DNA of 64,000 nucleotides from positions 1,147,448-1,211,447 of the forward strand of contig WBMV01002768.1 of the NCBI GenBank assembly GCA_013396655.1. Direction: 5' to 3'. The notes below the pieces were generated by a model. The model worked only from the letters and a program-made list of their open reading frames with translations, was not told the DNA's origin and did no database searches. The DNA is from Campylorhamphus procurvoides. Its lineage: Eukaryota; Chordata; Aves; Passeriformes; Dendrocolaptidae. The position numbers were made by a program, and so were the translations under genes. Positions 1 to 12,935 of this stretch are shown here, in pieces; within the stretch, counting starts at the first letter, position 1; every line of letters starts with the position of its first letter.

Positions 1-1410
1 ACAAAACCATCTCGGTTGTGGTTTTCCATTCACAGGGATGGAGTTTTCCCACTGAGTTGGAGTCTCACTTTCTTCTTGTCTTTTTTCCCCCAGTTATTTT
101 ATGTGTGGAACCGGAAGCTCAAACCCAAAGCAATGCTTACTTTTACACCAAATCTTTTTTTATCTGGATTTTTTAATCCAGCTGTAGTTTTCTCAGCCAG
201 AGAGACTCTTTCCTTTCAAACCAACTACATTAGTTCATGACCTGCAGCTCTGTTTCCCAGGAAAGTTGATTATATTATGATTAACATAGAAGCCATAACT
301 TTTATAAATCAAATATATACTAATAGAATGATGCACTTCCCTGCACTGAAAGTTTAATGGGAATAGTTTCTAATAAATTAGAAGTCAAACCAATAATGCA
401 TTTATAATTAACCATTTTGTCCACTTCCTTCAAGCCCACATCCTGCAAGTGCACAGTTTTTAAACCGTAACTCTTATTAAAATCCGTTTGACAGTAATAG
501 TCATTTATACTAAATTTTGGGCAGTTGCAAAGAAGGGCAAGAGGAGGATCGGCCAAAACCTTTTGGGAAGTCAGCACACATGGCTACATCCTGAAAAGGA
601 TAAATCTTGTGATGTCACTGGTCATCACAGAGGACACAGAAGGTTTTCTAAGTCTCAGATCATTCCTGAAATAATCAGATCTTCAAGGGGATACAGGAAA
701 CCCAAACTGTGCCACTGGTCCTCTGGGACCTGCTTGCTGGCCCCATCCCTCCACCCCATGCTCGGTGCTCAGCGAACCTTTGACAACCATCTCACCAAAG
801 CTCTGCCCTCCCTGGAGAACCACAAACCACACACAGCAAATTACCTTTCTCTCACTACTGGTTTCACCAGGATCCCAGCAAGCAGAGCCAAGCAAACCTC
901 CTGGGACAAGAGCACAGTGACACAAGGGGTTTTTTTCCAAGGGGTTTAAACCCACACACCTGAGTTTTCAAGAGTCCTTGCCAGTGGAAGCTCTGCCTTC
1001 CTGATGCCTCCCCATCTTGGGAATTAAATCCTGGACACAGTGCAGCTGTAGCATCACAAGCTCATGGTTCTCTTAACCTTTACCCGCTGCGCATCTCACA
1101 CCTTCTCCCCTCCACGGCTGAGGCAGAGCTGGAGGAGGTGCAAGCTGAAGTACCCCCATCCTGTTGCCCACCAGTTTTGGTTTTGGGACTTGTGAGGTCA
1201 CACATTTCTCAGCAGTCGCCAACACATGGGAAATGTGAGGTAGGGGGAGAGAAGAGTGGAACAGCAGCAGAAAGGGAAGGGGCAGAGACCCCAGTGGTGA
1301 TGAAGTCATGGTAGATCTGCTCCCCCCATGCTGAAAAGGGACCTGCTGCTGCTCAGCAGCCCCAGCAGAGAGAGGAAGCCAACCCTCGCTGCCTGCACCC
1401 ACACCACAGC
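1..1410. other. Sequence upstream of CRTAM, no gene recognised
   Basis: No supported exon or RNA gene is seen. Short open frames are uninterrupted by chance and lack family resemblance. The last few hundred bases should hold the CRTAM promoter and 5' UTR, but I see no clear TATA box. Confidence 0.5.
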
Positions 1411-4400
1411 ATGACTGTCACCAGGGTGCTGCACATCGTGGCTCTGCTCCTCGTGCAAGGTAAGGCTTGTGCATTATCTAACCCCATCTCTGCTTTGCAC
1501 CCAGTCCAGCCTGCAGAGCTCTGTTCCCAGAGTTCCAGCACATCAGGCACAAAGCAGCTTTGCTGTTGTTGCTTTCTGGTTGACAATGAGATACTGTCAC
1601 ACCATTCCCAAAGCTCACTGGGGCTGAATGCCTGCTGACTCCTAAAGCCAGGATCTATGAGACCAAGCCACCTCCTAGCAGCTGATGGGATGCCTGGGAT
1701 GGCAAGGCATTGGGATAACAAAAGACTCCCTTAAATTTGGACAGTGGGTCACTGCTTACCTTCCATGGCTTGAATATCTGTATATGCATTGTGTAAAAAG
1801 AGGCTGATAGAATAATTTAGAAAGCACTTGCAAAGTACTTTGAAAAAGCACTTTAAATGCTCAATCTCCTTACTCCTGCAAGAGGATGTAGCTTATACCT
1901 ACTTTGCTAATCTCCTGTCTTGCAGACAGGAGAGTGTGAGAGATTCATATTTGACTGTGTTAAACTGGGAAGGATTTAAGGAAGACAAGAACAAGACTGT
2001 GTTCCATGCCCAGGATTCTTGCAGGCTTCATTCCTGACCTTTGCAGAAGAAACAAATGCAGAGTCCCAGTACTGGCTGGAGCAATAGTCCCTCTCCCTTC
2101 TCACCAGATGCTGGAACAGAAACAACTGCAGGGCTATTGCTGACACTTTGCTTATGCCCTCGGCAGCTTCCACTCAGAGTACAACCCCTCTCCCCTTACT
2201 GCCAGACTCCTGCAAGATGAATCTGTATCTGCTGACAACCACTGTCTGCCTTGGGCAGCAGAATTAGCTCAGGCTCCACTCACAGGTCAAAAATAACTCG
2301 TTGAACAGGGTGCCTCTGTGGGCCACAGGTTTAAAGAGAACTCTCCAATGATGCTCTGAGTGCACATCTCAGTACAGTGAGTTCTCAGTGCACTTCGTGG
2401 TGGCTCTCAGAACAGTAACCAGAGGCATTTACCATTCTGCTCAGTGCAGCCTGCAATTTCTATCACGAAGTTGTTTCAGTTGTGCATATACCACTGTACT
2501 TGATGCCAGACTAGTTTTTCCAAGTGGTGTCCACATGGTACAAGAACCACTGTCTCCTGGAGCTGGCACAGGAGCATCTCCCACACCCCAGTGACTAAAG
2601 ATCACAGCCAGGTCAAACTGCCCCTGTGCAGGGAGGATTTGACCTGTGAGTCATGGGTTGACCAAAGCCACCGTCTCCCATGGAAATTACATATATGCTC
2701 TGGTTTAGAAAAGCAAGCCAAACCCCCATTTCTTGCTAGTCTTGCTGTTCTCACCTCCAAAGGTGTGATTCGAAAGACCCTGCACTGCTGGTAGTGACAG
2801 AAAACCACCATGATGAAAAAAATGCCAAAAGGGACCGGTGGAAAACCACAGACAAACCTCCCCTAACACTCAAAGAACATTGCACCTCCTTCCACAGGTC
2901 TCCACAAGGGCCCAAGGCCCACTGGGAAATTGCTGTCTTACAGGGAGCCAAGTCCTCCTCTGCTTCCAGTGGTAAAACAACAGTTCTGGCAACAATGCTC
3001 TAAAAAAAGGGAAAAAAAAGAGCTTCATTTCTGCTATATTTAAAATTTTCAAGAACATGAAAAGCTTTCCCAAAGCCCAGAAAGATTCATTTCCCCAAAC
3101 TGCAGTGTTTATGTGTACAGTAGGAGCTTGCAGCAAGCAGCTCCCTGGAAAATAAAATCAAAACATATAAAAAGGGAATGAAAAGCAAAACTCTCTCATT
3201 GCCTATTTACTTAACTCCAACCCAGGCACTGCTCTCTGTAATTTCTCCAGGGCTTGCTTTTTTTCTGGAGAAGGTAATTCATTCCAGGTCATCAAATATT
3301 TTCACAAAATATATATCTTAGAATGTCTGGAGAGAAAAAGCATTTTCCTGACCATCCATAAATTGAACTAAGAGAATGAAATTTCATTTTTAGTAACCTG
3401 TGCCAGGCCAGGTTTGTGGATCTTATTTTGGCCAGAAGTTTCAAAGCAGTTGCAGTATTATGATTTCTGAATAAAGAAGCCTCATTTTTCAGAGATGCTG
3501 AAAAAAAAACCATTCACTGCTCAGTCTCACACACTTGTAAGTCAGGTTCAACAGCTCCTCAATGGAATACAGAATCACAGAGTGGTTTGGGTTGGAAGGC
3601 AGTTTAAAGATCAAGGAATTCCAATAGTGAAATAAGGAAAACTAATGTTTGTTTTAATATACAGGGAGAAATTGCATTAAATGGGTCTACTGCCAATTCT
3701 TTAAGGGTTAGTAACATTTAATAACCAAATGTGGTTGTGCTGATCACAAACCTTTGGTACAAGTCACCAGTGACCTCTCTAATGACTGTGATTTATTTAT
3801 ATCAGTACAATCACATTGGCAAGTTTCCCAGTACAGAAAAACCCTTGGAAAAAAAGAAAGTTGTCATATTACTCTGTGCAAAACCTTGTTGCTTTCCTTC
3901 ATGTCACATTTTAATAGGTGGGTTTTTTCCCTGGCTCTGTGGCAGGGGGGGTCGCAGGGGCTGGCAGTGACACGGTGACTCTGAAGGAAGGAGAAGACCT
4001 GAAGCTCCGTTGCACCCTGGGCACCCCCAGCAGTGCCAACAGCTCTGCTCTGCAGTGGTTGGACCCTCGTGGTTTCACCATTTTCCTCAACACTGAGCAG
4101 GGTAAGTGTGAAAACCCACTGTGACACTTTCCAGTGGGGCTGGCGGTCACTCAGGGGGGCTGTTCCAGCTCTCAGTCTGACTCACCCACCACCCAACCAT
4201 TCGAGGGACTTTTCCATCCAGCCCCTTTCTGGCAGGAAGCTGATGAAATGGAACCACCTCCAAAGAGTGCTCTGGCACTGGAGCTTTTAGTAATGAAACC
4301 CCACTCTTGCCTCACAAGAGACACAGCAGTGGACGTGCCTGAAAGCCCTTGGCACTCTCCTGCTCATCAGGGAATTGGATGGAGTACATCAAGAGGAAGT

Positions 4401-7400
4401 TTTTAGAAACAAGCAGTGATTTCTAAGAAGTGCTGACAAAGCCAAAGCTACAATTACTGCATTCCCTTCTACTCGCTATATCTCACTTTCCTCTGTCCTT
4501 ATCTCTCCTCCTCTTGGTCCAAACTCAACAGCTCTGCAAGCTGAGAACTGCCTTGGCCTTCCCCATTTGCACAATACCCAGATAGCATTCTTTGTTAAAT
4601 CCTTTAGGTTTTAATGATAATAATGACGGCGTTATCCAAATTTGGTACCCAGCTCCCATTAAAACCGTCCAGGTCCTCTTAGGTTGCTCTGGGAATCACA
4701 GACACACAGTGTTGCCACCCACACCAAACCAGCCCACTAACATTTCCCTTAAATATTGCCAATATTTCTAAACAGAAAAAGTCATGAGTAACTGTTGTTC
4801 CTATTTACTCAGTTTCAAGAGCAAGTGGGATGAGTGTTGATTAGCAATTTGAAGTGACTCACACCTGTATGGATTTGAAACAGTTTTCCTCTGGAATCCA
4901 GCAGCCCAAGATCAGCACTCTCAGTATAAAGCATGTGAAACATTAGGTGCAAATTGCTTCAAAACCAATACTGTGCTGAGCCCCTGAGAGCTAAACCATA
5001 TGGCAGGTGGGGATATTGCAACCCACCCTGTGCTGCTTGGACATCCAGGCTCTCAAAATCCACGGCAGGCTGTGCCAGGCATTCCTGTCCCCCATTGCAG
5101 TCTCTTAGTCTGATCATGCACCTGCAAACCCAAGCGGAAATCCTCTCTCCATCAGATATCTCTATTTTTGACATATATCCAAATTCCCAGTGTTTTACAC
5201 CACAGAGGAAGGCAAGAGTAGCAAAAAGCTCTTTATTTATGCAAGCTCTATGTCCACAAACACTGTTTTTCCATACAATTTTAGCCCAAGACACTTGATT
5301 CTGTCCATATCCAGTTTTAAACACCTCCATCTTTTAAGCATTTGTCCTTTTGATGCTTGACTTTTTCTGAGCTAACACAGCAATTTAATAAGGGTAAGGA
5401 AAGGACATATCCACAGGTAGCTATAGCAGTAGATTCTAACTCAAGTGAACAAAACTTCCACCACTTGAGGATTTCACCCATAATTTCAACATCCCACAAT
5501 TACCCTTCAGTAAGAGACATGATATGATACAACAGCCACAAGGACCAGAGCTTGCAAAGCATTTGGATCCCGGATAAGTCAGGCACACCAAATATTCCCC
5601 TTTTGCAATACAAAAGAAAACAGTTCTTGTTAAGGGAGAAACCAAACCTGACCCCACACATGGAAGTTTTGCATTTTTCATTCTGAGGCACCACTGGGAA
5701 CCTCTGTCACTTTGCTTCTCTAAACCACTTCGGGAATCAGTTCCCTCCAGTCTCACTGTAACCACAAATATGGCAAGTCTTACAACATGGTGATCTCAAA
5801 ATCATTTAGTATTTAATCACCTCCATAAATTGCTGTGATTTTTTCCCAGCCATGTATTTTCACAACACCTCAGTTGGAATAAAAAGTTAAAAAAAAAAAG
5901 GAAAATAAGAAAGGTAGGTTTTGAGGTCTTTTTCTCCCTGTGACTGGTGCACACTCACAGTTTCAGTTCAATGTAAGGACATAAAGTTGCACTTTCTCTG
6001 CTGCAATTGTGCCAAAAGTCCATAAGGTTGCACTTTCTGTGCTGCAATTGTGCCAAAAGTCCATGAACTTGGCCAGACCCTGAGGGCTCCTGTAAGTCCT
6101 CCAGCAGCAGGAATGAAATAAAGACTAGAAAGGCAAGAGAGAGAAAGGGGACTGTGCAGCAGAGTAGAAATATTCTAGGAGATGGTTTCATTAAAATCTG
6201 CTCCCTTACACCAAGTGTTGATGGATTTTAAAAATGTAATAATGAAAATTGCCTTCATTCATTACTCCTTTAATTATCTGCCTTCCTCTTATGTACCAAC
6301 ACATGTGGCAAACTGGGTTTTATTTTCCTTATAGTTTTAAAAGACCAAAGGTACAAACTTATCCGTTACTCCACGGATGAATTATCCATCCAGCTGTCCA
6401 ACGTCACAGTGCATGATGAAGGCTCCTACAAATGCTTCTACTACAGCAGACCAGTCAAAAGCAAGGCTCAGACTATTGAGATATTAGGTAAGTTCCTTCA
6501 CCTGCTTATTCTACAGGAGCAGGACAAGAGAGCCAGCTACTGGAGTCCAGGCCTGCAGATTTGTGTGAAATTCTATGGTGCTTAACACATCATTGTTTTG
6601 GTTTTAGCTCAGCCCCCCTCTAAAAGTGCTCTGTATGCAGCCATTCATGAAACTGAGTAGAAAGATGCTCTGTAACTGATTCTAAATCTTCCTCCTGCAG
6701 CCACTCCTTCTAATCCAGTACTGGAAGTGTCTCAAGACACAGAAAGAGGCATTTTACTGTCTTGCTACAGTCAAGGATGTAAACCCCAGCCCCACATCAC
6801 CTGGCTGTTGGACAACGGGATAGAACTCCCAGGTAAGTGTTCAAGGACCGGGATGGATCACTAACAATTCCTTCTTATCAGCCTTGGGCAGTTTAAAAAT
6901 ACTGGAGGGTGAAACATCTTTTTGCATCACATCAGCTGGATCTACCACTCATCCCCGTTCATTTGATACAATTTGGTGCAGCTTTGGAGACTGATCAGCA
7001 CTAAATTCCAGTGTCTCTGCAAGGGAGAAGCTCACCTGCTTTGCTCACATTCAACATAGAACACCAAAATCCCTTGAGACCCTAGAGTTAAATTCCACTG
7101 GAATAAAATGAGCCCCAAACCCTGGAGGCAGAGTTTTCAAAGCCTCTGTATAAAGACCATTAACAAATCCATTGTACCTATTTCTGTGTTGTAACCAGCA
7201 GACCGATTTCCAGGAGCTTTGCTGAGCAGCTCACACACAGCAGCAGACTTTCTTCTCATTTAACTTGTGTACTATATAAATAGCTGCTATTCTCCTAGTA
7301 CTATAAATAGCACTATTCTAATAGTCACTACCTTGTTAGGTCCAGCGCACAACTGTATCAAAGTGTGAGAAAAACACAGTCACTGATGCAAATGTATTTT

Positions 7401-10400
7401 CTTTCATGCGTTCATAAGCTCTTACTTGTCCATCATCAAGCAACATATTCAAAGCTTAGTCTGTAATCTCCCCTGGCCCCAAGATGTTTGCAGGTTTGGG
7501 GTTTTTTTTTTTACCAAGGCTCAAGAAAACAACAGAGAAATGTGTTGACCTGAATATAGATAGAAATCAGGAGTAAATAAAAAATCCAGGCTGCCAGTTA
7601 CACAAGTATTAATGCAAATAAGGTGAAAAAGCAAGTTCTAAAATCCTGCATCTGTTTGGGAGGAGCTGAGCTCTGTGTGAGTTGTAAGGGTTTGGGGAAT
7701 ACCAGCTGAGAAGTTATGAAGAGCTTAGGGAAGAAAAATATCACCTCTAAGTTTTTATATATGTTTTTTCACAGTGTTTTTCTAAACTAGGGGTTTCCTC
7801 AAGCCTGATACAACCCCAGTTCTGGCCTGATAAACTGAATTATTTGTAGCATCACAACACACAGCTCAGACACTAAACACTGCCCTAAATCCAGCAATGC
7901 ATTTCTCCATTTATTTTAACAGATGTGCTTTTCCTTCTTGAAGCCTTGTACCAGGTCCCCCTTCCATTCTCAGTTTTAATAACTTACTGCAAATATTTAT
8001 ACTAATCAGAAAATAACTAATAAATCTTAATTATCAGCATCACCTGAATTCCACCAGGGCTCAGCAGGGGCAAACCAGCTGTAATTACTGAGCTGTTGCT
8101 GACAAAAGATTATTTCCTTCCTAGCAAAACCACTCTGAAATCCTTTGGAGTTCTTACATGTCCCTGCTGGGGATGAAAAAGAGTGTTGAGAAATACTAGT
8201 CTGTGTGATACAGTGAGTTATCTGCAAAGGCTGATTTGGAAACAAGAAATTTCTTTCATTTAAGGGTAACAGATCAAGGGAAAGCATCAGAATCTCCATT
8301 ATAGACAGAGAGTAGAAATTATTGTGCCACCATGGACTCTTAAGGGAAACATCTGGAGCAATTTATCATGTCTGGTAAGCACCAAAACTGCTCGTGGGTG
8401 TGTAGCCATTGCACCACAGATGGTGTGTGGGGAATTTCCCCGTGTGAGTCATGACATGAGCAGAGGTGGTGTTTGAGCACAGGAGGTGCAGGGAGCTCTG
8501 CACTTAAACAGCTGGGAGCAAGAAAACCTGACCTCTCTGCCTTTGGGCTCCCCTGAAATCCATTTGCTCAACAAACCACTTGTGCACAGCGATCAGGTGC
8601 TGCTCTAGCACAGCAGAATAAAGCGGATTGGCCCTGGAAGGGTTTTCATTAAATTGCTCTTGACTAGAAAGCACTTAAATGTTTCCTTCCAATGGGTGTG
8701 TAGGTGACACCAAGCACAAGCTGGGAGCTGATGGGAAGAAATGGAACACAAGCAGCACACTGACAGTCCTCTCCTATGGGCCCAATGCGACAGCCAGCTG
8801 CATCATTCGCCACCCCACACTGAGGGACGAGAAGCTGATGGCATCTTTCCACTTCCAGGACCTCCCCAGGATGGGTACTGCAGGCTCCTTCCCATTTTAC
8901 TGCTCTGAGGTGATGCAGATGGAAAGCTGAAGCCCAGAGTTTGCTGCCCTGTGTGTGGAGTCTGTTTTTAAATGAGAAGGCTCCCTGGGGCAAAAAGAAC
9001 GTGGGAGTTCTTCCTCAGGGTCAGATCTGAACAGCAGCACGGCCTCTGCTACGTTACCCAGAGAATATTGTTTCACTTTCATTTTATTCCTCATTTCACA
9101 GCAATAAATATATTCAGAGGACAGGAAAGCAGAGGGTGGGAGGATAGGACTGTAAGTGTAACCCCAGGTCAGACAGAGAACCCAAACAGTCCAGAGCATT
9201 GAGCACATAGGGCAGGTTTAGCTTTTCAAGGATTATTTCAGTGGCAAAGCATGTCTTCTGATTTTTGTTGTGTTTTGGGGGGTTTCATTTAGGCTCAAAA
9301 CAACCAACCATCCCTCCTGCAGCACCAGAGGGTCCAGCAGGTACCAGCTCAGTGCCAACACCAACCCAGCAAAACCTCCCAGCAGATCTCACATCCAGCT
9401 GTAAGTTTGGTCTCTGTTACATGAATTCACCAGACCAGTGTGGAAATGCTGTGAGAACATTACAGCCCGTGTTCCAAAGAATTGTGTAACATAAACCACG
9501 GCATTTCTTGCTTGTTTCCTCAGTTTCCCAGTCATGCAAGCAGCCAAAGCCTTTCTGCTTAGCTGCACAAGGATGGTGGGCTCCAGACTGGGATGCTCTG
9601 GCTGGGTTGCACTAGATGGCACTGTGCAACAACACTTCATCTCTGCATATCCAGGCTGCACTTACTGAACTGGTTCCAGCAGAATCAAGAGCTTCACTGC
9701 CCAAACAAGTGGGCCAAACCCCACCAAGGGTTTTGTTCCTGCTTAGCCTGAGGCCCTGCAGTGAAAAATCAATTGCTCCTTTAGAAATGCACAAACTCTT
9801 TGTTTATATGTGTTTAAAAATGCTACATCGGTGATTACAAACATCACAGACAGAACAGCTACATCCTGATAAACAATTCAAACATGTGTTGATAAACACA
9901 CACGGAAAGGGAGCTTGAATCTTTTAAGACGAGCTGGAACTAGATAATCTTTAAGGCCTTTCCAAGCCAAACCATTCTGATTCTGTGGCTTTCACGGAGT
10001 GTGCTTACATACCTGAGAAAGAAGAAAACCTCTTCTGAATGCGAAGTTTTGGTATATCATCATCATTTTAGCTTTACAAATCAAAGTTAATATACAAGGA
10101 TATATTGTCTGTGTCCATCAGAAAGTCAGAGCTCATCTCTCTGTCTGTGCAGGGCCCAAAGGAACATCAGCTGCATCAGGAGATGAAGAATTGGGAAGTT
10201 CATCAAGTTATGATGACCTGGATGGTATGAGGTGACATCAGACATGGGGGTGGTGGCAAAGGGCAGGGATTCTCACACTGTGACTGCACCACTGGGGGCT
10301 GTGAAGACACTGAAGAAGTACTCAGGGATATGAATACCAAAATATCTTATTTAAGGAGAAGGATACACCTTCATTTCTGTTTTTTCCAGCAAGACAAGCA

Positions 10401-11834
10401 AACTGATGGACAGGAAAAACCTCAAAACAACCACAGAATGAAAGTTCAGCTTTGTTTTAATTTGGCTGTAAAGGGGAACCAACGAGTTCAACAGTGTGTA
10501 AGAGATTCTGAGGATTTTCTGTTCATAAAGTTTTGGGTGATCTTCAGATTAAAACAAAATGCAGCACAGACCTCTAAGTCAGGGGAAGTCCCAGGTGTTT
10601 CAAAGCTGCTGGGAAAATATGCATTTCTTAAGTATCTCTTTGCTCCTCAGAGAAATACTGTTCTCCTTTCTTTTCCTCCAGGGACTGAAATACCATTCAA
10701 AGGAAATGTCACAAAAGAGGAGCTTCCCAGGACAAAAGCCCCACTGCTACATGAAAATGCAACTGTGATTTCCATCTTCACCAGTGGTATGAACTCATTA
10801 ACGAGCTTCCAAACACGCAGTTCTGACAGCGAGATGGGTATCTCTGACCACATCTCCCTGTCCAAGCCTTTTGTCAGTGCACCAGGGTAACGCTGGCTTG
10901 TAATTCTGGGCGGAGACCACAGAAACACAACCAGTTGTATCATTTAGAAAAAAGCTAAATTTTGTTGGGTTTTGTGCCAAAGCACAAGTCCACTGATTTC
11001 AATCAGTTTTTGTTATTCAGACATGGAAAAACTTGACCTCACATTCCAAAATGCAGTCAAATAAGGTGACTTCTGCTCTTCCACAGTGTTCCTCTGGCCT
11101 GGTCCAGGTTATATCATTCTTGTCTTAATTACCAGAGGCTCACACGACATTTAACAACACACACATCCACCTGCCTCTGTTACAGAGCAAGATCCAAAGT
11201 CCAAAGGCATCATAAAGAAGGAGAAGAATCTCCTGCTGCCAATGCTGGTGGCTGCCCTGATTTTTGTGCTGCTCATCATTGTCCTGCTTTTTCTGATGAA
11301 GCTGAAAAAAGCTCATGGAGTGTGGAAGAGAGGTGGGTGATGGCCCTGGCCAAGCAATGTGCTGGCCATGGAATTGTTGTGTTAAGCCTGTCTCGGAGCT
11401 GGTCAGGCTGATTGAACTCCCATTTCATAACTAGTCCCTCAGGATTTTCATGCTCAAGGCAGAGGGTGGGTGTCACAGAAAAATCTCATTATCTTAATTA
11501 CATTTGTTTCCTGCGCAGAAAATGATGTTTCAGAGCAGACACTGGAGAGTTATAAGTCCAGATCTAAAGAAGACAGTCCAGACCATGAGAAGAATGGACA
11601 AGGTAAAAAGCTTTAAGCAACATAAAAAGATTCTTGTTGGGGTATTGCTGCAGATTATAATAATAATTATTATATAAATAATAAATGTGTGTTTGTGTTT
11701 CAGTTGTTAATCAGAAGCCCAACGTTCAATATGTAACTGAAGGATATGGGGAAACCACCCAGAAGAATCCAAGTGACAAAAACATTGCAATAAGTGAGAA
11801 AATGTTTGCAGGTGGAAAGGAAACAGATGTATAG
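1411..11834 (+). CDS. CRTAM: CRTAM, class I-restricted T-cell-associated molecule (spliced, 11 coding exons)
   Basis: Single-pass receptor of activated T and NK cells; in mammals it binds CADM1 (Necl-2) and acts in adhesion, polarity and cytotoxicity. Exons: 1411-1459, 3958-4101, 6335-6487, 6701-6832, 8704-8874, 9293-9400, 10153-10224, 10682-10786, 11186-11332, 11519-11602, 11704-11834. All introns are GT-AG and phase 1, giving 431 residues (human about 393). Residues 1-16 are a signal peptide; V-type Ig about 18-115 (Cys in LRCTLG and YKCFYY; QWLDPRGFTIFLN is CRTAM-like); C2-type Ig about 116-216 (LLSCYS, ASCIIR); Ser/Thr/Pro stalk 217-326; membrane helix about 327-349; tail ending ETDV, a class I PDZ ligand. 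N-glycosylation sequons occur in both Ig domains and the stalk. The exon 2 acceptor could instead be at 3945/3946, adding four residues. Family and synteny assignment are secure; exact stalk exon usage is less so. Confidence 0.93.
1911..1933. repeat. Perfect short inverted repeat in CRTAM intron 1
   Basis: Ten-base arms (1911-1920 and 1924-1933) are exact reverse complements around a three-base loop. It is too short for a microRNA precursor and has no assigned role. Confidence 0.6.
3568..3625 (-). mobile_element. CR1 LINE 3'-end fragment
   Basis: The plus strand reads AGAATCACAGAGTGGTTTGG followed by GTTGGAAGG, the reverse complement of the conserved avian CR1 3' end. Only about 55 bases remain. 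It lies in CRTAM intron 1. Confidence 0.75.
4102..6334 (+). other. CRTAM intron 2 (2.2 kb)
   Basis: Non-coding interval between the two halves of the V-domain. The only structure noticed is the 41-bp tandem duplication at 5980-6061. Confidence 0.7.
5980..6061. repeat. Two-copy tandem duplication, 41-bp unit
   Basis: Unit 5980-6020 is repeated at 6021-6061 with about two substitutions. Both copies contain GCTGCAATTGTGCCAAAAGT. This is a recent small duplication inside CRTAM intron 2. Confidence 0.85.
6833..8703 (+). other. CRTAM intron 4 (1.9 kb)
   Basis: Non-coding and AT-rich in places. No transposon or RNA gene recognised. Confidence 0.6.
9910..9985 (+). mobile_element. CR1 LINE 3'-end fragment
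   Basis: GAGCTGGAACTAGATAATCT then TTTAAGGCCTTTCC and ATTCTGATTCTGTGG match the sense-strand CR1 3' terminus. It lies in CRTAM intron 6. Confidence 0.8.
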
Positions 11835-12650
11835 CAATGGGAAACCTGTACAAGGTGCAGAAACACCCGTTTCCTTATCTTAAAGCTTTCAGGTATCATG
11901 ATTTCAAGAGCAGAAACACCAACAGCTGCTCTCCATCCAAAAGCCAACTGGGACTGCTTTTATTATGAGGAGGACAGGTAAATGGGACTGGTGCTCCTGG
12001 TAACCTGTCAGCAATGGACTGATTGACCTGTAATCCTCAGAGGATTTAATTATCCACTGCCAGAAAGAGCACTCATCAATCCCAGCTCAGATCCCATCAG
12101 CAATTAGGGTCCTCTGAAGATATTCAGGTCCATATGAAGAGATTCATGTATTTCAGCCACCTCCTCTGAGACCATGGGACTGAGTAGCAAACCCTGGGTG
12201 CTGTAAACCAGCTGTGGCTTGTATGATCTCTTTCTGCCCCAAACCTGGATTAAAGCAGGAAGGCACCCGCATGTCCAAAGTGTAGAACATCAGGGGGTTA
12301 TTCCCCCTCTCCAGGACTTCTGCCTCAGTTCTCACCTGCACAAGGAGAACATCCCTCCCCGCTGTGCACAACAGCAGCACTTACAGTCTCCCAGATCACC
12401 TGGACTTCCAAGGGTGTCACAGAGAAGACGGATGTGCTTTAAGATCCCTCTCAACCTAAGCCATTCTATGATTTTATGATTCTAGAAGGGATGCAGGATG
12501 TCACACACGGGACTCCCCAGCCCCAGCAACGAAGGCACTTGCCTGCCAGCAGGCAAGCCGGGAGGGTCACCACGGCTTTACACCTGCAGAGCTCTGGCAC
12601 AGCATCACCTTCTGTGCTGAAGGGTGAAAATGAACCCCGAAAATAAAGGA
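11835..12650 (+). other. CRTAM 3' UTR region and candidate poly(A) signals
   Basis: Downstream of the CRTAM stop there is an ATTAAA at 12249-12254 and an AATAAA at 12642-12647. Which is used cannot be told from sequence. The interval also carries a CR1 3' end near 12.4 kb and a 9-bp palindrome at 12538-12557. The second signal sits against the JHY promoter region, so the two genes are tightly spaced. Confidence 0.45.
12395..12485 (+). mobile_element. CR1 LINE 3'-end fragment
   Basis: GTGCTTTAAGATCCCTCTCA, then CAACCTAAGCCATTCTATGA and TTTTATGATTCTA match the sense CR1 3' end with its terminal short repeat. Confidence 0.8.
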
Positions 12651-12900
12651 CGTGTTTATGGCAACAGAAAGCTGTATTTTTGTGATTCGAAGTTATTATT
12701 TCTCACTAGAAAAATGCTGCAAACTGGGTTTGAATCCCGAATGAGACAAATACCCCTGAGGTACCCGCGGGAAAATGAAAATAATTCCATTTCTCGATGG
12801 AAAGCGCCTTCTCCCGGGCGCTACCACAGCCCCCGCCGGGGGGGGGCCGAGCTCCCCCCGCCGCCCCCGCGCTTGGTACGTGCCGACCGCGTCCTCCGCG

Positions 12901-12914
12901 GTTACCGCGGCAAC
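12901..12914 (+). promoter_or_regulatory. RFX X-box (GTTACC-GC-GGCAAC)
   Basis: Two inverted RFX half-sites separated by two bases match the X-box consensus GTNRCC(0-3N)RGYAAC at every constrained position. RFX factors drive ciliary genes, and the next gene downstream, JHY, is a motile-cilia gene, so the site fits its context. Occupancy is inferred, not shown. Confidence 0.75.
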
Positions 12915-12935
12915 GGCACGAGCCGGGGAAACAAC

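Larger units (their letters stand above)
1460..3957 (+). other. CRTAM intron 1 (2.5 kb)
   Basis: Non-coding. It contains the small inverted repeat at 1911-1933 and a CR1 remnant near 3571. No other structure is recognised. Confidence 0.7.

Noticed and set aside
12538..12557. 9-bp palindrome CTTGCCTGC-CA-GCAGGCAAG
   Set aside because: Short, and without the T-run of an RNA polymerase III terminator or any known site; probably chance.
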